Positions 1 through 8,481 of a DNA stretch of 64,000 bases are shown piece after piece. The notes beneath the pieces were generated by a model, which worked only from the letters and a program-made list of their open reading frames with translations, had not been told where the DNA came from and did not search any database. Position numbers and translations under genes: made by a program. Origin of the DNA: Comamonadaceae bacterium (GTDB lineage: Bacteria; Pseudomonadota; Gammaproteobacteria; Burkholderiales; Burkholderiaceae_C); contig CANCER010000014.1 in the NCBI GenBank assembly GCA_947375135.1, positions 28,247 to 92,246 of the forward strand, given 5' to 3'. Positions within the stretch are counted from its first letter, which is position 1. Every line of letters begins with the position of its first letter.

Positions 1-60
1 CAGGGTTTCGATATTGGCTTTTTGTGCTGCGACGATTTGTTCAACGGTGAGTACGGACAT
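1..60 (-). CDS. phaP: Phasin (PHA granule protein), N-terminus only
   Basis: Only the first 20 codons lie in the window; the rest runs off the left edge. The reverse strand starts with ATG at 60 and reads MSVLTVEQIVAAQKANIETL, which has the phasin start pattern (T-x-EQ-x-x-x-AQKAN-x-ETL). Phasins coat polyhydroxyalkanoate granules in the cytoplasm. A GGAGA ribosome-binding site precedes the start. Two sites that fit the PhaR/PhbF repressor consensus lie upstream. The family call rests on 20 residues, but the pattern is distinctive. Confidence 0.75.
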   Translation of the reverse strand, partial: MSVLTVEQIVAAQKANIETL

Positions 61-132
61 TGTGATTCTCCAAATAAAGATGAGTGGCATGAACTAACTT
101 GTCTGCGTTGTCACCGGTCTCCGGGACCGTCA

Positions 133-147
133 TGTTGCACCGCAGCA
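133..147 (-). promoter_or_regulatory. PhaR/PhbF-like operator, copy 1
   Basis: The plus strand reads TGTTGCACCGCAGCA; its reverse complement fits the pattern TG-N-TGC-N3-GCAA recalled for PhbF/PhaR repressors of PHA genes. It lies about 70 bp upstream of the phasin start on the minus strand. A second copy is at 192-206. Function is inferred from motif and position. Confidence 0.55.
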
Positions 148-191
148 TGTTGAGAATTGTAATCAGGATATGTATGAATGCAAGCACTTTT

Positions 192-206
192 TGTTGCAAT
201 GCAGCA
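192..206 (-). promoter_or_regulatory. PhaR/PhbF-like operator, copy 2
   Basis: The plus strand reads TGTTGCAATGCAGCA, differing from the copy at 133-147 only in the two central bases. It lies between the divergent phasin and thioesterase genes, so it could affect either or both. Confidence 0.5.
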
Positions 207-304
207 ACTTAGGGGTGCTTTACTAAATGCGAAATGAGTCCCCGGCGCGTCACGCGAAGAACAACCGGGCCATGCCCGTGCCGTGCGGCTGGCAAAATCG
301 CCCC

Positions 305-748
305 ATGCCCCACAAACCGTCCAGCCGTCCCGAGCCCGAGCCGCGCAATGCTTACAGCGTTTTGCGCAGCATTCCGACCCGCTGGATGGACAACGATGCA
401 TATGGCCACGTCAACAATGTCGTCTATTACAGCTGGTTCGATACCGCCGTCAACGCCTGGCTGATTGAGAACGATGTGCTCGATATCCAGCACAGCTCCA
501 CGGTCGGGTTGGTGGTGGAGACGCATTGCAATTATTTTTCGCCGCTGGCTTTTCCGCAAACCGTGCAGGTCGGCCTGCGCGTAGCGCATATCGGGGCAAG
601 CAGCGTGCGATACGAACTGGCCGTGTTTGGAGAAGACGCACTCTGCGCGGCCAAAGGGCATTTCGTCCATGTCTATGTGGATGCGCAATCCCACCGCCCC
701 ACAGCCGTTCCACCCTCTCTCAAAACCCTTCTGGAGACTCTTGCATGA
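305..748 (+). CDS. Acyl-CoA thioesterase, 4HBT (hotdog) family
   Basis: This is a cytoplasmic single-domain hotdog thioesterase expected to hydrolyse acyl-CoA thioesters. The motif DNDAYGHVNN followed by VVYYSWFDTA is the 4-hydroxybenzoyl-CoA thioesterase/YbgC active-site segment, with the Asp just before GHVNN. Starting at 305 gives 147 aa, the usual family length. An in-frame ATG at 227 has AGGGG 11 bases upstream and would add 26 residues of no family similarity, so the start is uncertain. The stop overlaps the start of the nitroreductase gene (ATGA), which indicates translational coupling. The physiological substrate cannot be read from the sequence. Confidence 0.82.
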   Translation: MPHKPSSRPEPEPRNAYSVLRSIPTRWMDNDAYGHVNNVVYYSWFDTAVNAWLIENDVLDIQHSSTVGLVVETHCNYFSPLAFPQTVQVGLRVAHIGASSVRYELAVFGEDALCAAKGHFVHVYVDAQSHRPTAVPPSLKTLLETLA

Positions 749-1440
749 CACTTTCCGCGATTGACGAAGCCATCTGTTCCCGGCGTTCCATGCGCGCTTT
801 TACCCCGCAGGAAGTGGCCCGAGCCGATATTGAACACATTCTGGAAGTGGCCAGCCGCGCACCGTCCGGAACCAATTGCCAGCCCTGGAAGGTCTACGTG
901 CTCCAAGGGGACACCCGCAACACCTTGGTGGAGCAGGCTTGTGCCGCCCATGACGCGATGCGCGCCGACCCGGCACTGGCCGAACAGTACAAGGAGGAGT
1001 ACGACTATTACCCGCAAAAATGGGTCAGCCCCTATATTGACCGCCGGCGCGAAAACGGCTGGAGCCTGTATGGTCTGCTGGGTATCGGCAAGGCCGACCG
1101 GGAGCAAATGCACCTTCAGCACCAGCGCAACTTCCGCTTTTTTGATGCGCCGGTTGGCCTGATGTTTACCGTGGACCGGGTCATGGGCCGGGGTTCTTTG
1201 GTGGACTACGGTGGCTTTTTGCAAAGCATCATGGTGGCCGCGCGCGGCAAGGGCCTGCACACCTGCCCGCAGGCGGCATGGAATGGCTTTGCCAAATTGA
1301 TCATGCCGTTGATAGGTGCCGGTTCTGACGAGATGCTGGTCTGTGGCATGTCCCTGGGCTACGCCGACGAGACGGCCGTGGTCAATACCCTGAACACGCC
1401 GCGCGTGCCGGTCCAGGATTTCACCCGTTGGCTCGATTGA
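745..1440 (+). CDS. Nitroreductase family protein (FMN-dependent)
   Basis: A 231-aa flavin oxidoreductase of the nitroreductase superfamily, expected to use FMN and NAD(P)H. The N-terminus has the family's SRRSMRAF segment and then ASRAPSGTNCQPW, which together form the FMN phosphate- and ring-binding site; the C-terminal half keeps the G-x-x-x-CPQAAW region. The start overlaps the upstream thioesterase stop by 4 bases, and the gene is followed after 9 bases by a transporter permease, so it sits inside a polycistronic unit. The substrate (nitroaromatic, quinone or heterocycle) is not evident. Linkage to nicotinate phosphoribosyltransferase at the end of the unit hints at a link with nicotinate or related rings, which is inference. 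Confidence 0.85.
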   Translation: MTLSAIDEAICSRRSMRAFTPQEVARADIEHILEVASRAPSGTNCQPWKVYVLQGDTRNTLVEQACAAHDAMRADPALAEQYKEEYDYYPQKWVSPYIDRRRENGWSLYGLLGIGKADREQMHLQHQRNFRFFDAPVGLMFTVDRVMGRGSLVDYGGFLQSIMVAARGKGLHTCPQAAWNGFAKLIMPLIGAGSDEMLVCGMSLGYADETAVVNTLNTPRVPVQDFTRWLD

Positions 1441-1449
1441 ACAAAGGCC

Positions 1450-3300
1450 ATGGCGGCACTCGCGATTGCACTGCTTGACGGTCTGAGCTACGCCAGCACG
1501 CTGTTTTTAATGGCTTCCGGGCTGACGCTGATCTTCGGCGTCACCCGCATCGTGAACTTTGCCCATGGCAGCTTCTTCATGCTGGGCGCGCTGTTTTCGG
1601 CGCATTGGCTGGTGCACTGGTTTCCCGCTTGGGCCGACAGTGCCTGGCTTTACGCTGCGGCCATGCTGCTGGGCGCAGGCTGCGCCGCGTTGGTGGGGGC
1701 GCTGGCCGAGTTTTTGCTGCTGCGCCGCCTGTACGGCGTGCCGGAGTTGTACCAATTGGTTGCCACCTTTGGCCTGAGCCTGGCCTTGCACGACGCGATG
1801 CGCTGGCTGTTCGGGCCGGACGAAGTGTTTGCACCGCGCTTCCCGGGGCTCAAGGGCGCTGTGCAGATCGGTGCGGAGTTTTTCCCGCAATACCAGGTGC
1901 TCACCATTCTGCTGGGGCCACTGGTCTGGTGGGGCTTGCATGGCGTACTGCACCATACGCGCTGGGGCATGCGCCTGCGTGCGGCCACGCTGGACCGCGA
2001 CATGCTGTCGGCGCTGGGTGTCAATGCCAAGCCGCTCATGCTGATTGCTGTGGTGTTGGGTTGTGCGCTGGCGGGGCTGGGCGGGGCCCTGCAACTGCCG
2101 CGTGAGCCTGCCAATCTGCAAATGGATGTGGGCATCGTCGTCGAGACCTTTGTGGTGGTGGTGACGGGCGGCCTGGGCAGCATTGGCGGTGCATTTCTGG
2201 CGGCCATGTTGATCGGGCAGGTTCATTCGTTTGGTGTGCTGTGGTTTCCGCAGGCCACGCTCGTGTTGGTGTTTGTCACCATGGGCCTGGTGCTGGCCTT
2301 CAGGCCCCGGGGCCTGCTGGGCCGTGCTCTGGCGCCTTTGCCCCAGGAGCAGGGCCGGCGTTTTGTGCCCTGGCCCCGGGCGTCCGGCCGCTTTGTCATG
2401 CTGTGCCTGCTCGTGGGGGCCGCCATGGGCGCCTGCCTATGGGCTGGCGCCTTTTGGCAGTCCTTGGCCAGCGACGTGCTGATTCTGGTCATCGTGGGCG
2501 TCAGCCTGCAGTCCATGATGGCCTTGGGTGCGCTGGTCAGCTTTGGCCATGCCGCGTTTTTCGGCTTGGGTGCTTATGCCGCAGCCTGGGTGCATCTGGC
2601 CTGGGGCTGGGGACTGATGGGCGCGTTGTTCGCGGCATGTACTGCGAGCGCACTGCTGGCTGCACTGTCGGGTGCGGTGCTGGTGCGTAGCAGCGGCGTC
2701 TACCTCGCCATGCTGTCGCTGGCGATGGCACAGGTGCTGTGGGCCACCGCCAGCCAATGGGTTGCGGTCAGCGGTGGTGACAATGGACTCATCGGCTTGC
2801 AACTCGTCAGTGAGGCGACCCGCACCTGGTTTTTCGGCTTGCTGGTGTTGCTGGCGCTGGGGTCGGTGGCGGCACTGCGGCGCTTTTCGCGCTCCGGCCT
2901 GGGCGCCTCGTTGCAGGCCTTACGCGATGCGCCCGGGCGGGCGGCGGCCAGCGGTTTGCCGCTGCAAAAAATCAAATGGATGGTCTTGGTGCAAAGCGCC
3001 ACGCTGGCCGGCTTGGCAGGCGGGCTGTTCGCGGCGGACAAGGGCTCGGTGTTTCCTTCGGTTCTGTCGGTCTCCACCTCGGTCGACTTCTTGCTGGTGG
3101 TTTTGCTGGGTGGCCTGCACCAGCTTTGGGGTACGCTGGCCGGCGCCGTGGTGATGGTGTTGGCGGGCAGCGGGTTGGGGCGCAGCTTTGATTACTGGCG
3201 CGGTGCGCTGGGTCTGTTGGTGATGCTCATCATGGTGTGGGCGCCTTCCGGCATAGGTGGGCTGCGGCGCACTGCCGGATGGGAGCGCACGCATGTCTGA
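1450..3300 (+). CDS. livHM: Branched-chain amino-acid-type ABC transporter, fused LivH-LivM permease
   Basis: A 616-aa inner-membrane protein that joins the two permease subunits of a LIV/HAAT-type importer in one chain. Residues about 1-290 match LivH (start ALLDGLSYASTLFLMASGLTLIFGVTRIVNFAHG). Residues about 310-600 match LivM, including the segment QSMMALGALVSFGHAAFFGLGAYA. Each half is strongly hydrophobic with multiple membrane segments. The stop overlaps the start of the LivG ATPase by 8 bases. No periplasmic binding protein is encoded nearby, so the substrate must be supplied by an unlinked protein. Family relatives import branched-chain amino acids, amides, urea or aromatic acids. Confidence 0.88.
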   Translation: MAALAIALLDGLSYASTLFLMASGLTLIFGVTRIVNFAHGSFFMLGALFSAHWLVHWFPAWADSAWLYAAAMLLGAGCAALVGALAEFLLLRRLYGVPELYQLVATFGLSLALHDAMRWLFGPDEVFAPRFPGLKGAVQIGAEFFPQYQVLTILLGPLVWWGLHGVLHHTRWGMRLRAATLDRDMLSALGVNAKPLMLIAVVLGCALAGLGGALQLPREPANLQMDVGIVVETFVVVVTGGLGSIGGAFLAAMLIGQVHSFGVLWFPQATLVLVFVTMGLVLAFRPRGLLGRALAPLPQEQGRRFVPWPRASGRFVMLCLLVGAAMGACLWAGAFWQSLASDVLILVIVGVSLQSMMALGALVSFGHAAFFGLGAYAAAWVHLAWGWGLMGALFAACTASALLAALSGAVLVRSSGVYLAMLSLAMAQVLWATASQWVAVSGGDNGLIGLQLVSEATRTWFFGLLVLLALGSVAALRRFSRSGLGASLQALRDAPGRAAASGLPLQKIKWMVLVQSATLAGLAGGLFAADKGSVFPSVLSVSTSVDFLLVVLLGGLHQLWGTLAGAVVMVLAGSGLGRSFDYWRGALGLLVMLIMVWAPSGIGGLRRTAGWERTHV

Positions 3301-4126
3301 GCCACAGGGAACGGACCAGGGGCTGGAGGTGCGTGGTCTGGTCAAGCACTTTGGTGGCGTGCAGGCAGTGCGCGACGTGAGTTTCTCGGCACAGCCTGGT
3401 GAGTGCGTGGCCTTGATAGGCCCGAATGGTGCGGGCAAGTCCACCACCTTTGCCTGCATTGCAGGCCAGCACGCACCCAGCGGCGGGCAACTGCTGTGGC
3501 AGGGCGAGGTGCTGAACCACCTGCCGCCAGCGCAGCGATTGCAGCGCGGAATTGCGCGCACCTTCCAGGTGGCCCAAACGTTTGAAGCCCTCACGGTTTT
3601 GCAGAACGTGCAACTGTTGCTGCCGGGTGCCTGTGCCTTGAGTCCACTACAACGCTTGGATCGGCAACCGCAGGAATCGGCCAGGGCCTTGCTGTCACGT
3701 GTCGGCCTGCGGGAGCAAGCAGCAGTCGATGCGCGCAGCTTGCCTTATGGCGCCAAGAAGCGCTTGGAACTGGCGATGGCCTTGGCCGGACTGGAGCCGG
3801 GACCCTGGGCCTGGCAAGGCCATCGTCCGGCAGGTTTACTGCTTCTGGATGAGCCAGCGGCGGGCCTGGCACCCTCCGAGCGCGCCGCGCTGATGCAGTT
3901 GGTGCGCTCGCTCACCCGCGATACCGCCGGGCACGCACGCTTGGCGGTGCTCTACACCGAACACAATATGGACGCAGTCTTTGGCGTCGCCGACCGGGTG
4001 CTGGTGCTGATGCAGGGGCGGATCGCCGCGAGCGGGAGCGCAGAAGCGGTGGTGGCCAATGAACTGGTGCGCACGCATTACCTGGGCCGCTCGTTCGGCC
4101 AGACACCCGGGGCTCACCATGCTTGA
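3293..4126 (+). CDS. livG: Branched-chain-type ABC transporter ATP-binding protein LivG
   Basis: A 277-aa ATPase that energises the importer. Walker A is GPNGAGKST, Walker B is LLLLDEPAAGL, and a signature-like segment LPYGAKKRLELAMAL precedes it. The C-terminus has a LivG-type THYLG ending. Between the signature and Walker B there is a short extra segment (GLEPGPWAWQGHRPAG) that typical LivG proteins lack, probably a surface loop. The ATG at 3293 was chosen because upstream in-frame residues are still inside the permease gene and the family starts close to LEVRGLVKHFGG. It overlaps livHM by 8 and livF by 8 bases. Confidence 0.9.
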   Translation: MSEPQGTDQGLEVRGLVKHFGGVQAVRDVSFSAQPGECVALIGPNGAGKSTTFACIAGQHAPSGGQLLWQGEVLNHLPPAQRLQRGIARTFQVAQTFEALTVLQNVQLLLPGACALSPLQRLDRQPQESARALLSRVGLREQAAVDARSLPYGAKKRLELAMALAGLEPGPWAWQGHRPAGLLLLDEPAAGLAPSERAALMQLVRSLTRDTAGHARLAVLYTEHNMDAVFGVADRVLVLMQGRIAASGSAEAVVANELVRTHYLGRSFGQTPGAHHA

Positions 4127-4790
4127 GGTCAAAGGCCTGAGCGCCTGGTATGGCGCCGCACAAGCGCTGTTCGCGGTGTCGCTGCGCGTGGGGCCGGGTG
4201 AACTGGTGGTGCTGGACGGCCTCAACGGTGCTGGAAAGTCCACCTTGCTGCAGTCCGTGATCGGCTTGGGGCCGAACGTGCAGGGTGAGGTGCTATTCCA
4301 GGGGAAATCCATTGCTTTATGGCCCGCCTATCAGCGCGCCCGCTTGGGCCTGGGCTATGTCCCGGAAGACCGGCGCCTGTTTGCAGACCTGACCGTGCAG
4401 GAGAACTTGCTGGTGGCGGCGCGTGCGCCCTGGATGCCAGTGCGCGGTCAGCAGCGTGTTTCCACAAAGCAGCAATTGGAGCAGGTGTTTGCGCTATTTC
4501 CTGCACTCCGATCCATGCACAAGCGCCGCGCACAGGAGATGAGCGGCGGTGAGCAGCAGATGCTGAGCATTGCCCGTACGCTGATGACATCGCCCACGAT
4601 GCTGCTGATGGACGAACCCTGCGAGGGCATTGCGCCTGTGCTGGTAGAGTCCATCCGGGACGCGCTGCTGCAGCTTAAATCCCAGGGTATGTCCCTGCTG
4701 GTGGCGGAACAAAATGCCCTGCTGGCTGCGCATGCGGACCGAGTCATTACACTGGTGGCCGGGCAAACCGGCGCACACCTCACACCATGA
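4119..4790 (+). CDS. livF: Branched-chain-type ABC transporter ATP-binding protein LivF
   Basis: A 223-aa ATPase, the second nucleotide-binding subunit of the importer. It starts [12 protein letters not shown], has Walker [11 protein letters not shown], the LivF-type [19 protein letters not shown] block, signature [13 protein letters not shown] and Walker [14 protein letters not shown]. The start lies inside the end of livG (8-base overlap), and its last bases overlap the pncB start as ATGA. It is slightly shorter than usual LivF proteins (about 235 aa) but all catalytic motifs are present. Confidence 0.9.
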   Translation: MLEVKGLSAWYGAAQALFAVSLRVGPGELVVLDGLNGAGKSTLLQSVIGLGPNVQGEVLFQGKSIALWPAYQRARLGLGYVPEDRRLFADLTVQENLLVAARAPWMPVRGQQRVSTKQQLEQVFALFPALRSMHKRRAQEMSGGEQQMLSIARTLMTSPTMLLMDEPCEGIAPVLVESIRDALLQLKSQGMSLLVAEQNALLAAHADRVITLVAGQTGAHLTP

Positions 4791-5995
4791 TCATTACCAG
4801 CCTTCTGGACACCGACCTGTACAAGTTCACCATGATGCAGGTCGTACTGCACCAGTTCCCCGGGGCCCAGGTGGAGTACCGCTTCAAGTGCCGCAACCCG
4901 GGCGCGAACCTGGCCCCTTTCGTGGATGAAATCCGCGAAGAAATCCGCTCGCTCTGCAGCCTGCATTTCCAGGAAAGCGAGCTGGCCTATCTGCGCTCCA
5001 TGCGCTTTGTCAAGAGCGACTTTGTCGACTTCCTGGGCCTGTTCAAGCTCAACGAAAAATACATCACGGTTACGCCACTGCCCTCGGGCGAGATCAACAT
5101 TGGCATTGTCGGCCCCTGGCTGCACACCATTTTGTTTGAGATCCCGGTACTCGCCATTGTTAACGAGGTCTATTTCCGCAACACCCAGGCGGTGCCGGAT
5201 TTTGTCGAAGGGCGCAAGCGCCTGGACGTCAAGATCGGCCAGTTGCGGGCCGAGGGCCTGGCCGACCTGAAGATTGCCGACTACGGCACGCGCCGCCGTT
5301 TCTCGCGCCCCTGGCACGAAGAGGTGATGCGCGTGCTGGCTGCGCGCCTGGGTACGCACCACAGCCCCGGCAATGCGCCCGGCGTACCGGGCCAACTCGC
5401 CGGCACCAGCAACGTCTGGCTGGCGATGAAGCTGGGCCTGACGCCTCTGGGCACCATGGCGCACGAGTACCTGCAGGCTTGCCAAGCGCTGGGGCCACGC
5501 CTGCGCGACAGCCAGATTTATGCCTTTGAGAGTTGGGCGCGGGAGTACCGTGGCGACCTGGGCATTGCGCTCAGCGACGTGTATGGAATGACCGCCTTCC
5601 TGCGCGACTTCGACATGTACTTCTGCAAGCTGTTTGATGGCGCACGCCACGACAGTGGTGACCCCTTTGACTGGGGCGAGCGCATGATCGACCACTACGC
5701 GCGCAACCGGGTGGACCCCCGTACCAAGACGCTGATCTTCAGCGACGGCCTGACCGTGCCGCGCACCATTGAGCTCTACCAACAGTTCCGTGGCCGCTGC
5801 CAGCTGGCCTTTGGCATTGGCACCAACCTGACCAATGACCTGGGCTACGTGCCGCTGCAAATCGTCATCAAGATGGTGAAGTGCAATGGCCAGCCGGTGG
5901 CCAAGCTGTCGGATACCCCGTCCAAGAACATGTGCGATGACGAGCGGTACCTGGCCTATCTGCGCCAGGTGTTTGAAATCGCCCAGCCGGCCTGA
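4787..5995 (+). CDS. pncB: Nicotinate phosphoribosyltransferase
   Basis: A 402-aa enzyme that makes nicotinate mononucleotide from nicotinate and PRPP with ATP (Preiss-Handler NAD salvage, cytoplasm). Length equals E. coli PncB (about 400 aa). The N-terminus [18 protein letters not shown] is characteristic, and GTMAHEY carries the phosphorylatable His (His226). The start overlaps the LivF stop by 4 bases, so it appears to be the last gene of the thioesterase-nitroreductase-ABC unit. This placement suggests the importer could serve NAD precursors, but that is inference from gene order. Confidence 0.95.
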   Translation: MIITSLLDTDLYKFTMMQVVLHQFPGAQVEYRFKCRNPGANLAPFVDEIREEIRSLCSLHFQESELAYLRSMRFVKSDFVDFLGLFKLNEKYITVTPLPSGEINIGIVGPWLHTILFEIPVLAIVNEVYFRNTQAVPDFVEGRKRLDVKIGQLRAEGLADLKIADYGTRRRFSRPWHEEVMRVLAARLGTHHSPGNAPGVPGQLAGTSNVWLAMKLGLTPLGTMAHEYLQACQALGPRLRDSQIYAFESWAREYRGDLGIALSDVYGMTAFLRDFDMYFCKLFDGARHDSGDPFDWGERMIDHYARNRVDPRTKTLIFSDGLTVPRTIELYQQFRGRCQLAFGIGTNLTNDLGYVPLQIVIKMVKCNGQPVAKLSDTPSKNMCDDERYLAYLRQVFEIAQPA

Positions 5996-6060
5996 ACACC
6001 CGTTCCTTTCCCACGATGCGCTTGGCATTTGCCTCGCATGAACCTGAATCTACAAACAAC

Positions 6061-7053
6061 ATGACCCAACCTGCCATCCTCGTTACCCGCGCCATCTTCC
6101 CTGAGGTGTTGGTGCAACTGCGCCAACACTTTGACGTCGAATCCAACCAGGACGATGTGATCTGGTCACCACAGGAACTGGCCCAGCGCCTGCAGGGCAA
6201 AGCGGGCGCCTTCATGACCGGCACCGAAAAGGTGGACGCCGGGCTGCTGGCGCGGTGTGGCCAACTCAAGCTTTGCGCCAACATGACGGTGGGCTACAAC
6301 AATTTTGATCTGGCCGCCATGACGGCTGCCGGCGTGCTGGGTACCAACGCGCCCGACGTGCTGACCGAGACCACGGCCGACTTTGGCTTTGCGCTGCTGA
6401 TGGCCACCGCACGCCGTGTCACCGAGAGCGAGCATTTCCTGCGCGCCGGCAAATGGACGCGTTGGAGTTACGACATGTTCTCCGGCGCCGAGGTGCATGG
6501 CACCACGCTCGGCATTGTCGGCATGGGCCGTATCGGGCAGGCCATTGCCCGTCGCGCTGCTCTGGGCTTTGGCATGCAGGTGATCTACCACAACCGCTCG
6601 CGCCTGGACGCGGCCGTAGAGGCCAGCTTCAACGCCCGTTACGTGGGCAAGGAAGAACTGCTCCAGACCGCCGACCACGTGATGCTGGTGCTGCCGTACT
6701 CGGCCGACTCCCACCACACCATTGGCGCGACAGAGCTGGCGCTGATGAAGCCCACTGCCACCCTGATCAACCTGGCGCGCGGCGGCATTGTGGACGACGC
6801 CGCGCTGGCCGAGGCGCTGCGCGATAAACGCATTGCCGCTGCCGGGCTGGATGTGTTTGAGGGCGAGCCAGCCGTCCATCCAGCGCTGCTGACGGTGCCC
6901 AATGTGGTGCTGACGCCGCATATTGCGAGCGCGACCGAAGGCACGCGCCGCGCCATGGCCGCTCTCGCCGTGGACAACCTGATCGGCTTCCTGGTGCATG
7001 GCAAGGCGGTCACGCCGCTGAACCCGGAAGTGCTGGCGCGCGCGGGCGCTTAA
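6061..7053 (+). CDS. D-isomer-specific 2-hydroxyacid dehydrogenase (GhrB-like)
   Basis: A 330-aa NAD(P)H-dependent dehydrogenase of the glyoxylate/hydroxypyruvate reductase and gluconate 2-dehydrogenase group. The Rossmann motif GIVGMGRIGQAIARR is at about residues 155-170, catalytic Arg is in NLARGGIVDD, Glu in DVFEGEP and His in LTPHIAS. The start MTQPAILVTR was chosen because 15 residues upstream are unlike the family. The next gene, rmuC, begins directly after the stop. It probably reduces glyoxylate or hydroxypyruvate; the exact substrate is not determinable here. Confidence 0.88.
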   Translation: MTQPAILVTRAIFPEVLVQLRQHFDVESNQDDVIWSPQELAQRLQGKAGAFMTGTEKVDAGLLARCGQLKLCANMTVGYNNFDLAAMTAAGVLGTNAPDVLTETTADFGFALLMATARRVTESEHFLRAGKWTRWSYDMFSGAEVHGTTLGIVGMGRIGQAIARRAALGFGMQVIYHNRSRLDAAVEASFNARYVGKEELLQTADHVMLVLPYSADSHHTIGATELALMKPTATLINLARGGIVDDAALAEALRDKRIAAAGLDVFEGEPAVHPALLTVPNVVLTPHIASATEGTRRAMAALAVDNLIGFLVHGKAVTPLNPEVLARAGA

Positions 7054-8481
7054 ATGGACGGTGCTGCCTTGAACGCCCTGCTGTCCTGGGTGCTGCTGGC
7101 CCTGGTGCTGGTAAATACCGGCGTACTGCTGTGGTTGGCGATGCGCCAGCCCGACGGGCAAGCGGCGCTGGCGCGTCAGCAGCAGGATGACGCCGCGCGC
7201 CAAGCCCTGCTGTCTGCCATGGGCGCCAACACCCAGGCGCTGGAGCGCGCCCTGCGCCAGGAGATTTCCGAGTCCTCGCGCGGTGGCCGGCAGGAGCTGG
7301 CGCACAACCTGGCCACCTTCCAGCAGACCATCACCCAGCAGGGTGCCGAAGCCACGCGCACGCAGAACAGCCAGATTGACGCCTTCGGCCAGCAACTCGC
7401 CCTGTTGCAAAAGTCCCTGTCCGACACGCTGACGCTGCAGCTCGGCGCCTTGAGCGAATCCAACGCGCGGCGCATGGCCGAGGTTCGCCAGACGCTGGAG
7501 GCGCAACTGGCGCAGCTGCAAACTACCAACGCCGCCAAGCTCGACGAGATGCGCGCCACCGTGGATGAGAAACTGCAGTCCACCCTGCAGGCCCGCCTGG
7601 GCGAAAGCTTCAAGCAAGTGGCCGAGCGCTTGGAGCAGGTACACAAGGGCCTGGGCGAGATGCAGACCCTGGCGCAGGGCGTGGGCGACCTCAAACACTT
7701 GCTCACCAACGTCAAGACGCGTGGCATGTTTGGCGAGGCGCAGCTCGAAGCGTTGCTCGAGCAGGTGTTTGTGCCCGACCAGTACGCAGCCCAAGTCGCC
7801 ACCATTCCCGGCAGCAAGAACGTGGTGGACTTTGCCATCCGGCTGCCCGGACGCTCCGACAGCGGTGCGCCGTTGTGGCTGCCGATTGATGCCAAGTTTC
7901 CCAACGAGGATTACGAGCGCCTGCTGGACGCGCAGGGCAGGGCGGACGCGGGCGCGGCTGAGGCCGCTGGCAAGGCGCTGGAACTGCGCATCCGCCTGGA
8001 GGCCAGGAGCCTGAACGAAAAGTACGTGGAGCCGCCCCACACCACCGACTTCGCCATCCTGTTCCTGCCCACCGAAGGCCTGTACGCCGAGGTGCTGCGC
8101 CGCCCCGGCCTGATGGAGAGCCTGCAGCGTGACCACCGCGTGACGCTCGCCGGCCCCACCACGCTGCTGGCCATTCTGAGTTCGCTGCAAATGGGCTTTC
8201 GCACGCTGGCGCTGGAGAAACGCAGCAGCGAAGTCTGGCAGGTCTTGGGGGCCGTCAAAAACGAGTTCGGCAAGTTCGGTGATGTGCTGGCGAAGGTCAA
8301 AGCGCAAACCGAGACCGTGCTCAAGACTCTGGACAGCGCGCAGGTGCGCAGCCGTGCCATGGACCGCGTCCTGAAGAAAGTCGAAACATTGCCGGACACG
8401 CAGGCGCAGGCCTTGATTGCCGTGGACCGCGATCTGGACCTGGAGCCCGATGCAGGCGCCGAGCCTGGCAGCGGCGCATGA
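7054..8481 (+). CDS. rmuC: DNA recombination protein RmuC
   Basis: A 475-aa protein with one N-terminal membrane segment (residues about 5-28), a long coiled coil rich in Gln, Ala, Glu and Leu (about 40-190), and the RmuC nuclease-like domain. That domain includes MFGEAQLEALLEQVF, LPIDAKFPNEDYERLL and ILFLPTEGLYAEVL. RmuC limits inversion at short inverted repeats. The ATG follows the previous stop with no gap, and the end overlaps the MFS gene start as ATGA, so the three genes are probably co-transcribed. Confidence 0.93.
   Translation: MDGAALNALLSWVLLALVLVNTGVLLWLAMRQPDGQAALARQQQDDAARQALLSAMGANTQALERALRQEISESSRGGRQELAHNLATFQQTITQQGAEATRTQNSQIDAFGQQLALLQKSLSDTLTLQLGALSESNARRMAEVRQTLEAQLAQLQTTNAAKLDEMRATVDEKLQSTLQARLGESFKQVAERLEQVHKGLGEMQTLAQGVGDLKHLLTNVKTRGMFGEAQLEALLEQVFVPDQYAAQVATIPGSKNVVDFAIRLPGRSDSGAPLWLPIDAKFPNEDYERLLDAQGRADAGAAEAAGKALELRIRLEARSLNEKYVEPPHTTDFAILFLPTEGLYAEVLRRPGLMESLQRDHRVTLAGPTTLLAILSSLQMGFRTLALEKRSSEVWQVLGAVKNEFGKFGDVLAKVKAQTETVLKTLDSAQVRSRAMDRVLKKVETLPDTQAQALIAVDRDLDLEPDAGAEPGSGA

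Noticed and set aside
4448..6028. 526-codon open frame on the minus strand
   Set aside because: It is antisense to livF and pncB, which have complete family motifs; no family is visible in the antisense translation.
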